Source of the DNA: Ciona intestinalis
Lineage: Eukaryota > Chordata > Ascidiacea > Phlebobranchia > Cionidae
Direction: 5' to 3'
Length of the DNA: 64,000 nt
NCBI RefSeq assembly: GCF_000224145.3
Contig: NC_020172.2
Location: 5,473,350 to 5,537,349, forward strand
Shown: positions 26,301-37,400 of the stretch, piece by piece
Layout of the letters: every line of letters starts with the position of its first letter
Position numbering within the stretch: the stretch's first letter is position 1
Notes under the pieces: model-generated
What the model was told of the DNA's origin: nothing
The model's database searches: none
The model's input: only the letters and a program-made list of their open reading frames with translations
Made by a program: the position numbers and the translations under genes

Positions 26301-29300
26301 ATAGAATGAAAAGGTGTCCCATCTTCCCCCACCCTACTATACTACATAATGCCTATTTAAAGGTTTTATTGCACACTGTGATGTCATAATGCAAGATTAC
26401 TTTAAATTGAAAACGATTCTTGAAATTTTGTCCTAATTAGGTTAACGGGGTAAAAACCGTGATGAATTATAAATGAGTATGACGCTACAATGGGTGACTA
26501 TGACGTAACAATATAATAAAATCAACTGCTTTTATTGCAACCAACATATTTTGAAATTTGCTCCCTGGCAAAAATGTTAATATTTTTGTACCAATATTTT
26601 TTCTTAAATAAGATTTTAACATAAATGAGATGTATTATTGTGGACACAAGTATTATATTGTAATGCTGTAACTATATTATACATTCAGCTGTTGTTGGTA
26701 GGCATAATGTAACATAACTTTGCTCTTTTGGAAAAAAAAGGTAAACTTTATTTTATCAATGTTTATTTTTTTATAAGATTATGATATGACTAAGTTGTAT
26801 AATGTGCACACATGTAATATAAATATTTAGTACTACCATATATTACAATATATTTTATAATATATATGGAGTAGGGTGGGGGAAGATGTGACACCTTTAG
26901 CACATAATATCCAAATATCCTGATCGCGTTTTAATCAATTGACAACGGTCTATGTCTATGGGAGTCGGGAGGATATGGTTTTATAATTCTTTGAATGTTC
27001 TTTGTTTACTACCAAATGGGACGAGGAAATAAAAATAAAGGTGGCTGTACACAGTATCCGACATGCGAATTCACATGCGAACCCATTACTGAGTTCTGCA
27101 TGCGGCAGCGAAATCCGGACAAAACAGACAAAACGAACAAATTCTGGATACTATGTAGAATAAAGGTGGTTGTACACAGTATCGGGCATGCGTATTCGCT
27201 TGCAAAGTCGTATGCAAACCCATTACCGAGTTCCGCATGCGGCAGCGAAATCCGGACAAAACAGACGAATTCCGGATACTGTGTACAGCCACCTTAAAAA
27301 GGTGTCCCATCTTTCCCCACCCTATATATATATATACCGAACATAGAGTAGTGCATTATTAGAACTGTCCCATACCTTGTTATCACAGCTAAGAACCACA
27401 AGGTTACACATCTCATGGTTTACTTCAGATGCTAGAATGTAAAAGATAAAATATTATTATAAATTAAAATATAACTAATGAAAACAATGAGAATGAAGGT
27501 ATCACGATCAAGTGCTACGAAAATAACAGACAAAAAAACAAGTATTTATAGGCCACCAAAAATGAACAAAGTAACATAAGAGATATCATAATTTTATATT
27601 TTTTCGAAATCGAAGATCATATTATTTAAAAAACAAAGGGAACGAAAATAGCAGCAAAGGACAGTTGTTAAAACTCGCTATGGATAAAAAGTTGTGGAAA
27701 GGATTGACATTTAAAAGCGTGGCTGTTGCACCCAAAGAAAACTATTTGATTGACAGTTATATTACTCTGCGTATTTGTTGTATGTAAATGCTCCATAGAA
27801 ACAGTTGTAATATTTACTTTGTTCATAAATAACTTACCGAACTTAAAGAACTGGAAAACGTGGCTGTCATCTTTTACATACCCTGCTGCAGATAGTTGGT
27901 GGGTGGGAATACGATGGATTAATCTTTCACCTACACAGGTGTAGTTAGTTAGTGTTGGTTGGAGTGTTGTATTACCTAATAACCGCTGGAATACGTGGAA
28001 GTATGACCAAAAGCTGCAATAAGACTATAAGCCGCTTTGCTTGGTCATTATATATAAGTGAGGTTCTATAACATGGACTAGATGGGACCTGGGATTTAGG
28101 CCAGAGTTGGCTCATACCCCAGCATTGTATATGCACATTCTATTTTATATGTTTGAGGTCCCACAGTTAGGCATGTCATGGGACCTGGGGTTTAAGCCAG
28201 AGTTGGCTCATTACTCCAACTTTGTGTATGCACATTCTGTTCTATATGGGGAGGTCCTACAGTGAGGCATGCCATGGGACCTGGGGTTTTGCACAGAGCT
28301 GGCTTATTACTCCAACACCCAGGGTGCTACAACCCATTAGTCTGGGTTGGAGCAATGGCCAGTACATCATCCAAAGACATATTCATATATTAATACCAAG
28401 CATTGAATCCAGTAGCCTTTGATTACATTGCAACCAACTAGCTACAGCACCATGGTGCCACAAGAATAATCTTTGTGCTTTTTTTAAAAAGGTTTAGTTT
28501 TATAGTAGGGTGGGAAAGATGAGACAACGTTTTATTCTATTTTCCCGTCCCATTTAGTAGTAATCAAAGAACTTTCCAGGAATTAAAAGGCATTTTTCCA
28601 CGACTCTTATAGACCGTTGTTAATTGTTTAAAACAAGATCAGGATATTTAGATATTATGTGCCAAAGGTGTCCTATCTTCCCCCCTACCATACATTGTAT
28701 AAGTTACACTTAAAGTAAAAAGTCACTACTAGTCTTGCCCAAGGACACATTAAGCCACCAGTATCGAGCATTGAACCCGGTATCCTTCGGTTACAATTTA
28801 AGTGCATAACCATGGAGCCATGTCATAAGACTTTTAGTTATTAGTTTAAGTTGAAGATATTTCAATGCATATGGACCCCCATTTGAGTTACACATTGTGA
28901 TAAATTATATAAAAGCAACAACATGCTTTACCATCTCTCCACAGTATCTTAATATTGTGAGCCGAGAATGAAAGTATGACGTCATTCTTCCATGATAAAT
29001 CCCATGGGAGCTGGCCCACTTTCTGTAACAATAAATCAACATTATAACTCATATATTCTATTCTATAAGGGTGGGGTCCTATGGTGCAGCCTACCAGGGG
29101 GTCTGGGATTAAAGGCTTTCATGAAATCAAGCCATTTCATGTTTCACAAAGTGTTTGAAGGTACAGTACTTTAAAGTGTGTAAAAATGAAAAAGTATGGC
29201 ATTCCAAAGAGTTTTAAGTAAAAAGTATAATAAATACAAAGCCTTTAAATTACAAAGTTCTGCTAGGGCCAAAGCACATCAGATATTTTCAGTTGCATAC

Positions 29301-32300
29301 GATATCTACCTTCACAACCATAGAGACAATATAACAACCATAGAAAAAACATAACAACCAGAGAAAACAATATAAAACCATAGAAACAATATAAAACCAT
29401 AGAAAAAACATAACAACCAGAGAAAACAATATAAAACAATATAAAACCATAGAAACAATATAAAACCATAGAAACATTATAACAACCATAGAAACAATAT
29501 AACTTACTCGTTTTTCATCGAGCAACGATAACAATAACGTTCGATTGTTCGGATCAAAGTCGTGTCGCACATCGCTTATTGTTCCCATGTACTGTGATGT
29601 CATAATAAACTATTATTTACTACAATAAAAGCTAAATAAACTAACGGGTTACACCACTTCGCTTATTCAGTTCAAATTAACTGAATGAGTCATCATTTTA
29701 AGAACTGCCAGAATAGCTCTATTGGTCTTACAGCAACTTATGTATTACCTCTTTTTACATTTAATTTGTAACCTTAATTCCAATACTTTATAAACTATAA
29801 AGTGCATAGCTAGTCAATTTTAGACTAAGCACCCCAATATTAGGACATTTTAACAAGATTTAAATTATTTGCCCATTAAATGACTGTTTCGGCTAAAACT
29901 AAAGGATTTTGACTTTTGTATTAACGAATTTCTCCATAAGTAAATATGTATAAATGTTGACGTCAGAAAATGCAAAAATTAAATCCACACCCCAGAAAAA
30001 ATTAGAACCTGGTCCATACCTTTATCTCTTTCTCCACGTACTGCTTGGCTAGAACCTCAGGATCAACTTTATAATTCTTTCCGACCACTGGTACTGATCG
30101 AAGTGGGCGTCGTTCTCGGGGAGGGTAGGTGGGGCCGATGGATAGCGAGGATTGACGGCGAGCATCAGGCGTTGATGAAGAGCTTGTGAACATGCGGCGA
30201 AATATTCCTCCCTGGGGTATGGTGGGTTAGTTTTTTGGGGGTAGGGATGCACATTACAGAATAATTAGGTATTCTAGGATATCCTAGAATACTTTTTCGA
30301 ATCTAGAATTTGAATATTTTTGTATTTATAAGAAAAAACATATGAAGCCAAAATGGCCTAGCCGAAATGTATTAGCAATCTTAAAAAGACGCGGCAAAAC
30401 GTTTTCTCTCGAAAGTCCCACAAACACAACAATCCTTTTTTTCATAATTATTAAATTTTGGTTGAAAATGATGTATGATGGCGTCATTATTTAAACAGAA
30501 TACCGAATCCTGTAGTTAGATTCGAATATAAAAGGATTTGAATCTCACGGATTTGAAATTCTGTAATGTGCATCCCTAGTTGGGGGTATATAACGGGGTT
30601 GTACTTATGTATATGCTATGTTAGCAGTGGGGTATAATATGATAGGGGGCAATACATAAGCTATGTTCCGCATACATTGGGATGGGAAATACTGATGCAT
30701 GACACAGGAACATACAACGGAGTATTCCTCCCTGTGGGTAAAAGTGGCTGTACACAGTATCCGGCAAGCGAATTCGCATGCGTAGTCGTATGCAAACCCA
30801 TGTCCAATTCCGCATGCGACAGCGAAATCCGGACAAACATCCGGATACTGTGTACAGCCACCTTTAGTTGGAGGTTTGTACCTGGGTTTTATATTTATAT
30901 ATGCCTCCCTGTAGGTATGATTGGTAGGGGGAAGTATAACGGGGTTGTATATAAAATTTATATTTCTATATTCTATATATGGTTTGTTATGGGTGGGTTA
31001 TGTGATTGTGTTTTGATAATTACCAACGTTCTTTTAGTTGTGAGAATACGGTTGAATAAACCTTGAATAAAAGGGGCGACAGTATGGGTGATACTTGAAG
31101 GCCCCGGTGCAAAGTAAGACGAATTATGTTTATTGTTACGGTACAAGTGCCTGGGAGGAAACTTTGTTTCTTAAAGTAAGTTTTTCTCACACTTTTAAAT
31201 TCTTTTAAAATGTTTTCTTTAAATACACAAAGTAATTGAGCAAACGCCTCATACCGCCTCTTAAAATCTCTTTGTGGTCACTAAAACCAGACCTTTTAGG
31301 AATCTTGTATGTTTATATAGAACTTAATAGCACTCCCCAAAGAGAATGTTTGATGATTTTCAGGATTCTATGCTAATGCTATATGGGTGACGCTGTAGAT
31401 GCCATCGGACTTGCTAATTGCTATGTTGGCAGATTAACCAATTACTACCATTATTTATAGAATGTGGCTAACAGTATTGACTTGTCGTTGCCATAGTCCA
31501 TGCTATATGGGTCATGCCCTACAATTCTACATGCACGAGACTTTGTATTTTGGTTTGCAGTGAACATATTTATAATTAATTAAATCCCCCTGTTTCGGTT
31601 AGGTGACAACATAATTTTATGAGACACAAGTAGAAGCACTATATCTCGTCGTAGAAAATTAACCCCGAACCGAACCATAACAAGGTGCTTTGATTGGTTT
31701 TAAATAGAAGTTACCGGGAACCAGTCTGCATGTTATGTATTGACTGACTGCCCCATTTATTTTTGGAATATGGGTAGCAATGCTGGGCTACTATATAATT
31801 TGCTGGTGTAACATGTTTGTTATTGCGACCGTTTTACTTTCATGTTTATTGAAGTGTAACTTAACGTATTTAACAACATGCGCTTGAGTGGAATTGAATC
31901 ACAAATTGTTTTTGTTTGATAAAATATGAATGGAACACAAATATAAAGATTGAAACGCCTTTTAACCAAAAAACGAGTCGCAATTTCAAAAAACCACATT
32001 GTGAAATACGGGGTGAAAACAATGGTTTATCTGGAACAAAATAATCATGTCACGATAACAGCTATTTGTAACTAATAACTATGCATGTGAAAAATCCCCA
32101 AACCCCAACTTTCCACATTAGAGCAGCACATTTAGTGGACTGTTTGAGGCCTGTTTAATAGCTTTATACACCCTGCTTGGGATACCAAAGGACACAAACG
32201 CCTACAATATTCAATCATACGCATACGGTATTGTCTAGTCTAGAGGAGGTCACCTAACCACCGAGCCAGACTGGAATGAGTTTTTGTTATATTTATTTTA

Positions 32301-32632
32301 AGATAGTGAATTGTCATTGCCTCATTACGTTTAACATTAATGAATTAATGAGTGGGGTAATGGGCCAACTCTGGCATATAAATCTTAGGTCCCATTGCGT
32401 GCCTGGCCGTAGGATCTCACCCATATAGAATAGAATGTGCATATACAATGTCGGGGTTATAGGCCAACTCTGGCATATAAATCTCAGGCCCAATGTCGTG
32501 CCACGCTGCGGGGACCAAACCCACATAGATTAGGTTCAACTCCTCCTTTGTACTGTACAATATGACGCCTACGATAATAATAGGATAATGATGGCAACTC
32601 ACCCTTTTACTCCTTCTAGCATCTTCCTCCAT
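20330..32632 (-). CDS. CCM2 (malcavernin), KRIT1-binding scaffold: PTB plus harmonin-homology domain
   Basis: Exons, minus strand: 32603-32632 (ATG), 30020-30211, 29508-29591, 28932-29022, 27838-27930, 27376-27431, 25949-26081, 25320-25398, 24811-24979, 24012-24153, 23469-23571, 23166-23221, 22739-22878, 22041-22158, 21570-21640, 20842-20901 and 20330-20431 (TGA): 1719 bases, 572 residues, in frame throughout. The start [10 protein letters not shown] mirrors human MEEEGKKGKK. PTB, about 62-220: [58 protein letters not shown] (human VFQVVYTESTIDFLDRAI). A Ser/Thr-rich linker follows. The harmonin-homology domain, about 310-390, has [31 protein letters not shown]. In mammals CCM2 bridges KRIT1, CCM3 and MEKK3 in endothelium. 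The last four exons add a basic tail ([12 protein letters not shown]) with no human counterpart; a shorter 3' end is listed separately. An in-frame ATG at 32656 would add eight residues. A 3' splice site at about 32720 may mark the mRNA start. Confidence 0.93.
20495..20700. repeat. SINE-tail repeat, two copies
   Basis: Two blocks of 'cgcttacaagttaccac' with 'taacacgagtgttc' and 'gttataacacggtgttct', minus-strand orientation, in the last CCM2 intron about 60 bp from its final exon. Confidence 0.7.
20967..21093 (+). mobile_element. MITE-2 copy, right end damaged
   Basis: Begins with 'aaggtggctgtacacagtat', the family terminal repeat, carries 'gtatgcaaacccattaccga' and 'gcatgcggcagcgaaatccg', and ends at 'ttccggatactgtgt' where the remaining inverted repeat is replaced by a T-run. 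Confidence 0.8.
21110..21305 (+). mobile_element. MITE-1 copy, left end diverged
   Basis: The interior ('ttagcacacaatatccaaat', 'gtttactac'-like) and the right end 'gtgtcccatcttcccccacc' fit the family; the left end is degraded to 'aggataagggaagataagaa'. It lies just after the MITE-2 copy. Confidence 0.75.
21859..22030. repeat. 26-bp minisatellite, six full copies plus a partial
   Basis: The exact unit is 'gtagcaccctgggtgttggg' followed by 'gtaata'. The unit is a piece of the 131-bp dispersed repeat (compare 60650-60670), so it arose by local amplification of part of that element. It ends 11 bp from the 5' splice site of CCM2 exon 22041-22158. Confidence 0.95.
22631..22636 (-). terminator. 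Candidate polyadenylation signal AATAAA
   Basis: On the minus strand AATAAA directly overlaps the TAA stop of the short CCM2 end (22635-22637) and is followed by an A-rich then GT-poor stretch. AT-rich DNA gives such hexamers often, so the value is in the position. Confidence 0.4.
22635..22696 (-). CDS. Possible alternative terminal exon of CCM2 (short isoform)
   Basis: If exon 22739-22878 uses an internal donor at 22761-22760 (GTACAC), a 65-base intron ends at the AG before 22696, and the frame continues into [19 protein letters not shown] and a TAA at 22635. The isoform would have 468 residues (human 444), and its acidic amphipathic end resembles the human C-terminus (EWDRMISDISNDIEAL). 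An AATAAA overlaps the stop. Skipping exon 22739-22878 altogether also stays in frame. This could be the main 3' end, with the four downstream exons as a long form. Inferred from sequence only. Confidence 0.5.
23791..23994 (-). mobile_element. MITE-1 copy
   Basis: The ends 'agtagggtggaggaaaatgg' and 'gtcccatcttccccacccta' with the interior in reverse orientation. It sits in the CCM2 intron between exons 24012-24153 and 23469-23571, only about 20 bp from the donor of the former. Confidence 0.85.
25757..25945. repeat. Minisatellite, 36- and 27-bp units
   Basis: About six repeats of 'tttgacagcgagcatgaggt' with 'gtacaccata' or 'gtaccaatacactaca' spacers, abutting the 5' splice site of CCM2 exon 25949-26081. 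Frames stay open on both strands because the units are multiples of three. Confidence 0.9.
26150..26341 (+). mobile_element. MITE-1 copy
   Basis: Complete, with ends 'agtacggtggggaaagatgg' and 'gtcccatcttcccccaccct' and the full interior. It is flanked by TA-rich sequence ('tatac' on the left, 'actatac' on the right). Confidence 0.85.
26872..27330 (+). mobile_element. MITE-1 copy split by MITE-2 insertions
   Basis: The left part (26872-27034) matches MITE-1 up to 'accaaatgggacgaggaaat'. The right part resumes at 'aaaaaggtgtcccatctttc' near 27295. The 260 bp between are two tandem MITE-2 copies. Confidence 0.88.
27039..27297 (+). mobile_element. Two tandem MITE-2 copies nested in MITE-1
   Basis: Copy one spans about 27039-27158 and ends imperfectly at 'tggatactatgtagaa'. 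Copy two spans 27163-27297 with both ends ('aaggtggttgtacacagtat' and 'ggatactgtgtacagccacctt' style). Each carries 'gcatgcggcagcgaaatccg'. The junctions are TAA-like. Confidence 0.88.
28060..28345 (+). repeat. 95-bp dispersed repeat, about 2.5 copies
   Basis: Blocks with 'gggatttaggccagagttgg', 'tgtatatgcacattctattt' and 'gaggtcc'; the last copy runs into a 'cacccagggtgctacaaccc' segment shared with the 131-bp family. Intronic in CCM2. Confidence 0.75.
28503..28692 (-). mobile_element. MITE-1 copy
   Basis: The ends 'agtagggtgggaaagatgag' and 'cctatcttcccccctaccat' are both diverged, with the interior in reverse orientation. Confidence 0.75.
29325..29505. repeat. Minisatellite built on 'aacaatataaaaccatagaa'
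   Basis: Irregular 18-27 bp units with the variants 'aaacataacaaccagag' and 'aaaccatagaaacaatat', immediately beside the 5' splice site of CCM2 exon 29508-29591. Confidence 0.85.
30241..30582. mobile_element. Candidate non-autonomous hAT-like element, about 340 bp
   Basis: Terminal inverted repeats 'agggatgcacattacagaat' at the left and its complement 'attctgtaatgtgcatccct' at the right. A candidate duplicated target 'ttgggggt' lies next to both ends (two bases away on the right). The first internal part has a palindrome 'attctaggatatcctagaat'. Ends beginning AGGGATG and 8-bp duplications are typical of hAT transposons. No transposase. It lies in CCM2 intron 1, about 30 bp upstream of exon 30020-30211. 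Confidence 0.6.
30742..30866 (+). mobile_element. MITE-2 copy
   Basis: Both ends are present ('agtggctgtacacagtatcc' and 'ggatactgtgtacagccacc') with the family centre 'gtatgcaaacccatgtccaa'. Confidence 0.85.
32340..32530 (-). repeat. 95-bp dispersed repeat, two copies
   Basis: Copies with 'gggccaactctggcatataa', 'atctcacccatatagaatag' and 'tgcatatacaatgtcggggt', just inside CCM2 intron 1. Confidence 0.75.
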
Positions 32633-32719
32633 CGCATAATTCACGAGGACCACCATCCCCCGTTCATCTCATTCAAAACTTTAACCATACAATCCAACAA
32701 CAGATACACATCAGACTTT

Positions 32720-34412
32720 CTGGAATGTAATAAACCATATAAGTGAAAACTGTTTTAGACAATACTTCAGGGGCAAGGGTTTTTCACAAGTGCCCAATGA
32801 ATATAAGGTGGGGCAGATTTTAGGGTCTTAGGGTGGTTATGTAGTTAGCGTAAAGTATGGGTGTGGCTCACTGAAGACTTCACTCTAATAGAATCTTTTT
32901 ATTGAGTGTTTAATTAAATGAGTAGCTCTCTAAACTGCCTCAGCGGGGGTTTGATGGTAGCACTCTGGGGCTATAGAAGCTAAAGTGATATACATTCATG
33001 GCATATCCCAGGTGTGTCCACACATTTGTATAACATAAATACGTTTTATTCAAGAGCATGAACCATATCTGTCTCATTTTACACAAGTATAAAACGAGTA
33101 GCTGCCTAAACTGCCTCAGCAGGGATGGTAGAACAATGAAGTTAAGATCTAGGGTAATATACATACATGGCATATCCCATGTGTGTCCACACATTTGTAT
33201 AACGTAACTGGTTTTATTCAAGAGCATGAAGTATATCTGTACTGAAAAAACTCATTTTACACAAGTATGAAAACTTACACTTTACTAAAACTCGAAAACC
33301 GGAACGAATATTACGCTTAGACATCCTAAAATGTCATTTATCGCAGCATACTGTCTGTAATATAACTGTTTACGCTCCTGGCTGTCCTAATTTACACAAC
33401 ATACGTCTCCAAATTGCATACATAGCTATTAAATTGGTCGAACAGCTGTTTCGTGCATCGGGTGTGTCGGTTTACCTTGATTCTCACACCGGAAGTGTTT
33501 GAGACTTTAGACCAATCAGATGTCGGTATTTTGAAGCGTGGGAATATTTACAGATTTGAATAGCGGTGGCTATGGGCGTGGTTTTACTCAGTAAAATTAG
33601 TTTCAAGCTTGTTTTTAGGAATAGGATAACTAAACAACCAAATAAACCTTTATACAACACATATATGCTGTTTTAATTCTGCATAGTGGACAGAATTTCA
33701 TTAAAACCACTTCATACTATATACAGTAGCGTATATTAGTAATGTTAGAGCGAAATTTTAGCTTTTACTTTATTTGTGATCATTAAACAACGGTTGTGTC
33801 GCCTAAGCTAACAATAGTGAACTTTTCGACTGTCTTGACTTATATTACAGGCATAAATAACGTTTATACTTTGTTTGCGATCTAAAGTTAGATATGGTAT
33901 ACTATCTCTATGAAAGAGCGGGAAATTTAAATTCACAGCTCCGCCTCCATGCGTTGCTTTTCCATTCCTAAAAACCGGAGTCCGTAATCCGTATATTAAC
34001 ATGTTTATATACGGACCCTGCTAAAAACACGTCTGCATTTTTATAACTAAAGAAAAGATAAATTTTAACACAAATCACACTGGATTTATTCCAACAGTGG
34101 AGTTTTGAACTTTAAATGCATAAAAACATAAGAGAAAACTTTGAAAAACACAGAGGGCATGTGTAAAAGATAAAGAAAACAACAATACATATAACTGCAC
34201 TTAACTTACAGAATACAAAAATAGTATTTATCGAAAAACATAAAATTTTGTAAGTAACCATGTATGCTTGACCTAAAAGCAGCTAGATGTGCAAATTATG
34301 TGTTATCTGGTGGTAGGGTAATGTCCATGTCTGTGCTATTACAAATTTTTAGCCAAAAATATGTGTTAATTAGAATGTAAATTTCAGCAGCCCAATATGA
34401 GTTGAAATCTGG
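32720..34412. other. Intergenic region between CCM2 and the 1249-residue gene
   Basis: No exon was recognised. A direct duplication of about 90 bp is visible (32985-33075 and 33151-33245), sharing 'ggcatatcccaggtgtgtcc' and 'ttttattcaagagcatgaa' with small changes. The stretch nearest 32720 should include the CCM2 promoter. Neither 3' processing signal nor promoter motif stood out. Confidence 0.45.
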
Positions 34413-37400
34413 TTAAGAATCTTTATCTTGATTTTTCTTTCGTTTTAACTTCCGATTACGTTCATATTTTATTGTGTCTGATTCTAGTATGCTTAGTTCT
34501 GTAAGACGCTGTTGGAAAGATGGGGGCGCCGCTATACAAGGGTCAGCATAATGTGAATCCTTGTTGCTTGAGTTGCCATAAGATTGAGGGGAACCATCAT
34601 TACGACTTCCATACCTGCTTGATAACCTCGTTCTGTGGATATAAATGAATGGTATTAGTTTCCTGTAACACTCTTTTCAAACCATTACTGTTTCATAGAA
34701 TTTTTTAAGCTGTACAGCCAGTTTCTTGGACTAAAATATTTTGCTGTTTATTTTGGCCTTTTATTATTGTCTATTATACACACAATGAGTAACGGCTAAA
34801 CATTTTATAGAAGGGAATTACCATGTCCACACATGAAGCAGATTTGCGATTGCTATAAATACATGCTTAATTGCTGTGTACACATGAACTGTTATGTATA
34901 TAAGCATAACTGATATGTTTGCATGTATATACAACTACTATGCATAGCTACTGTGTACACATGCATTACTAATATTTACATATGAGGAATTGTTATGTAT
35001 GCATGCATTACTGATATGTGTATTAGTGTATAACTGTATAACTTCACATAGCTTGCTACTGTGTTTGCACAACTAGTATTTACCCAAACATTAACAACTT
35101 ACTTTGCAGCACTGCTTTGTTTATCTCTCGATGCTGCCAACCTGTGGGCAAAATTTGAAGCAGGACTGATGTTCAGTGGACCGAGACCACTTGGTTCTGC
35201 TCGACCACCTGGCTGGATGGGTGTTGACCCATAGTAACCCCCACCATTGACACTAAGGTCTGTGTATGTAACAATGAGTATTGTGATGTAATATTAATGA
35301 TAGTTTTTTATGAGATTAGAGTAGCTGGCTATATGCATGACAGTTAATGCTAAGCACTTCACAACAAAAGGGTCCTGAATATGGTGCTTAGTGCTGTTAC
35401 CATTGTGGGCTTATGTGTCTTCGGTCAACATATACTTAACATTCATTGCACCAACTTAGTGGTCACTATTGGGTTGTCCAAACTGTCAGCCACACATTAA
35501 AACAAATACCCACAAAGTTACATACGTGGTAACTCGTTAGCGGGCACGTGGGAAACAGAAAACTTGTGTCCAGTGGCGCAGCCACAAAAAAAATAAGGGA
35601 AGGGTTTTGATCAAAAAATGTTAAAAAACAATTTTTTTAATTTTTTTTTAGTTTATAAGGGGGGGGGGGGTCGCGACCCTCTAAACCCCCCTTGTTGTGC
35701 CACTGCTTGTGTCTTAAGGACTGTTGTGTCATGAGGACCCAGCACACAACCACAAGCAAGCCACATTTATTCAAACATCTTGTAAAGCTTCTGTAACACC
35801 ACCAACCTCCTGCTCTATAATTCCAGTTCTGTCTTTCCTTATGAAGACGAAATGTTGTCACTGTCCCACCATTATTGATGGGGGTGGATGGGGATGGATG
35901 ATTCCCTCCTTGTGCTGACTGCCCTCGTGTGGTGGTGGGTATGGAGAAGCCAGTAGACGTCGGGTGGCGCCCAAGAGGTGAGTCAAAACTCACTGCGATT
36001 AAAAAATGTTTGTTATTTAGGAATAAAAGTTTTTACTCTTTATGGTTAGGTACAATGTTTTGTCGCACTATGATACATGATATTTGGGCCAGAATTACCC
36101 ATTACCCCAACACCCAGGGTGGCACAACCCATTAGTGATCACTGGATTGGAGCAATATAGGTTAAATGTCTTATCTAGAGACCCCACCCCTAACAGTCTC
36201 AGAAACATATTATTCAAAAGTAGAACCTCACCCATATATAATATTAACATACAACAACAAACAAAACTTACACCTTAGGCTCGTTACTGCTACACCTTTA
36301 GTGCTACAACCAATCAGTTACCACTTGGTTGGAGCAATGTCTACAACACCTATGGAATTAAGATACAAAAAACAAACAACACATTCTTACATCGTTCTTC
36401 AATCCTAACTAACGACAACGGCATCGTTTCCTTGTAAGTAACTGGGGTGTGCCGTTCTCGGGTTGGGGGATCCACCTTTTCCAGCCTTGTCTGTGATGGA
36501 CTGGTGAAATATAAGGATGGATTAACATTTGTGGTGATTCATTGAATGTAGCTTGTTTATCATCGTGTGGTGGAGCAACGTCAGTGTTTATAATACGGGT
36601 GTTCTGTTTCAAGCACCTCCCGCTGGTTTACAAGTTACCACCTATGTAACTTGTATATCCTCACATGGTGGGACATTGACAGTCGTTATAACATGGGTGT
36701 TCTGTTTCATACATCCTGTGCCCGCTTACGAGTTACCACGTATGTTACTTATTAATCCTTGCATGGGGGGCAACGACAGTCGTTATAACATGGGTGTTCT
36801 GTTTCATACACCTCGTGCCAGCTTACGAGTTACCACGTATGTAACTTATTTATCCTCGCATGGCAAGGCAACGATAGTCTTTATAACACGAGTGATATAT
36901 TGCTGATTTTACAGTTTAATACTTTGAATTAGAAAAAATACTAACAGATAATTTCTAATTATTAGAACACCACTGTTATGCATACAGAACACCCATGTTA
37001 TAATGATAATCGCCCCTACAAAAGAATAAGTTACATTCATTCATAAAAAACACTTACTTTTGATGCTCATGGTTGAGGTAGGTAAGATTAGCTTTGTTCC
37101 TTGTGGCAGAGGTCCCACCTAAAGGTAAAGATACGATCAGCTTTGCAATGCAATTTATTGTATGAGTATAATGGTGTTAGCCATGCCTTTCACTTAAAAG
37201 AGTGGCCCCATGTTTGAATTGAGTAACTAGACTAGAGAATGTATCTGTAAGTGGTATATTTTAATAAACACATTTACAACCTACCAAATGGGATTGAGTA
37301 GTAGCCATGCATAACCTATATCATGACTCGTAACCTATATGTACATGCATAGGGGTCAAACTTTTATAAAAGCAGGAGAAATAACAATACCTTTGAAAAG

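Noticed and set aside
32603..32719. Apparent frameshift in a first CCM2 exon (open frame with VYLLLDCMVKVLNEMN, then a shift at a G-run)
   Set aside because: The conserved start [10 protein letters not shown] needs only 32603-32632; the upstream frame is best read as 5' UTR and shows no match to CCM2.
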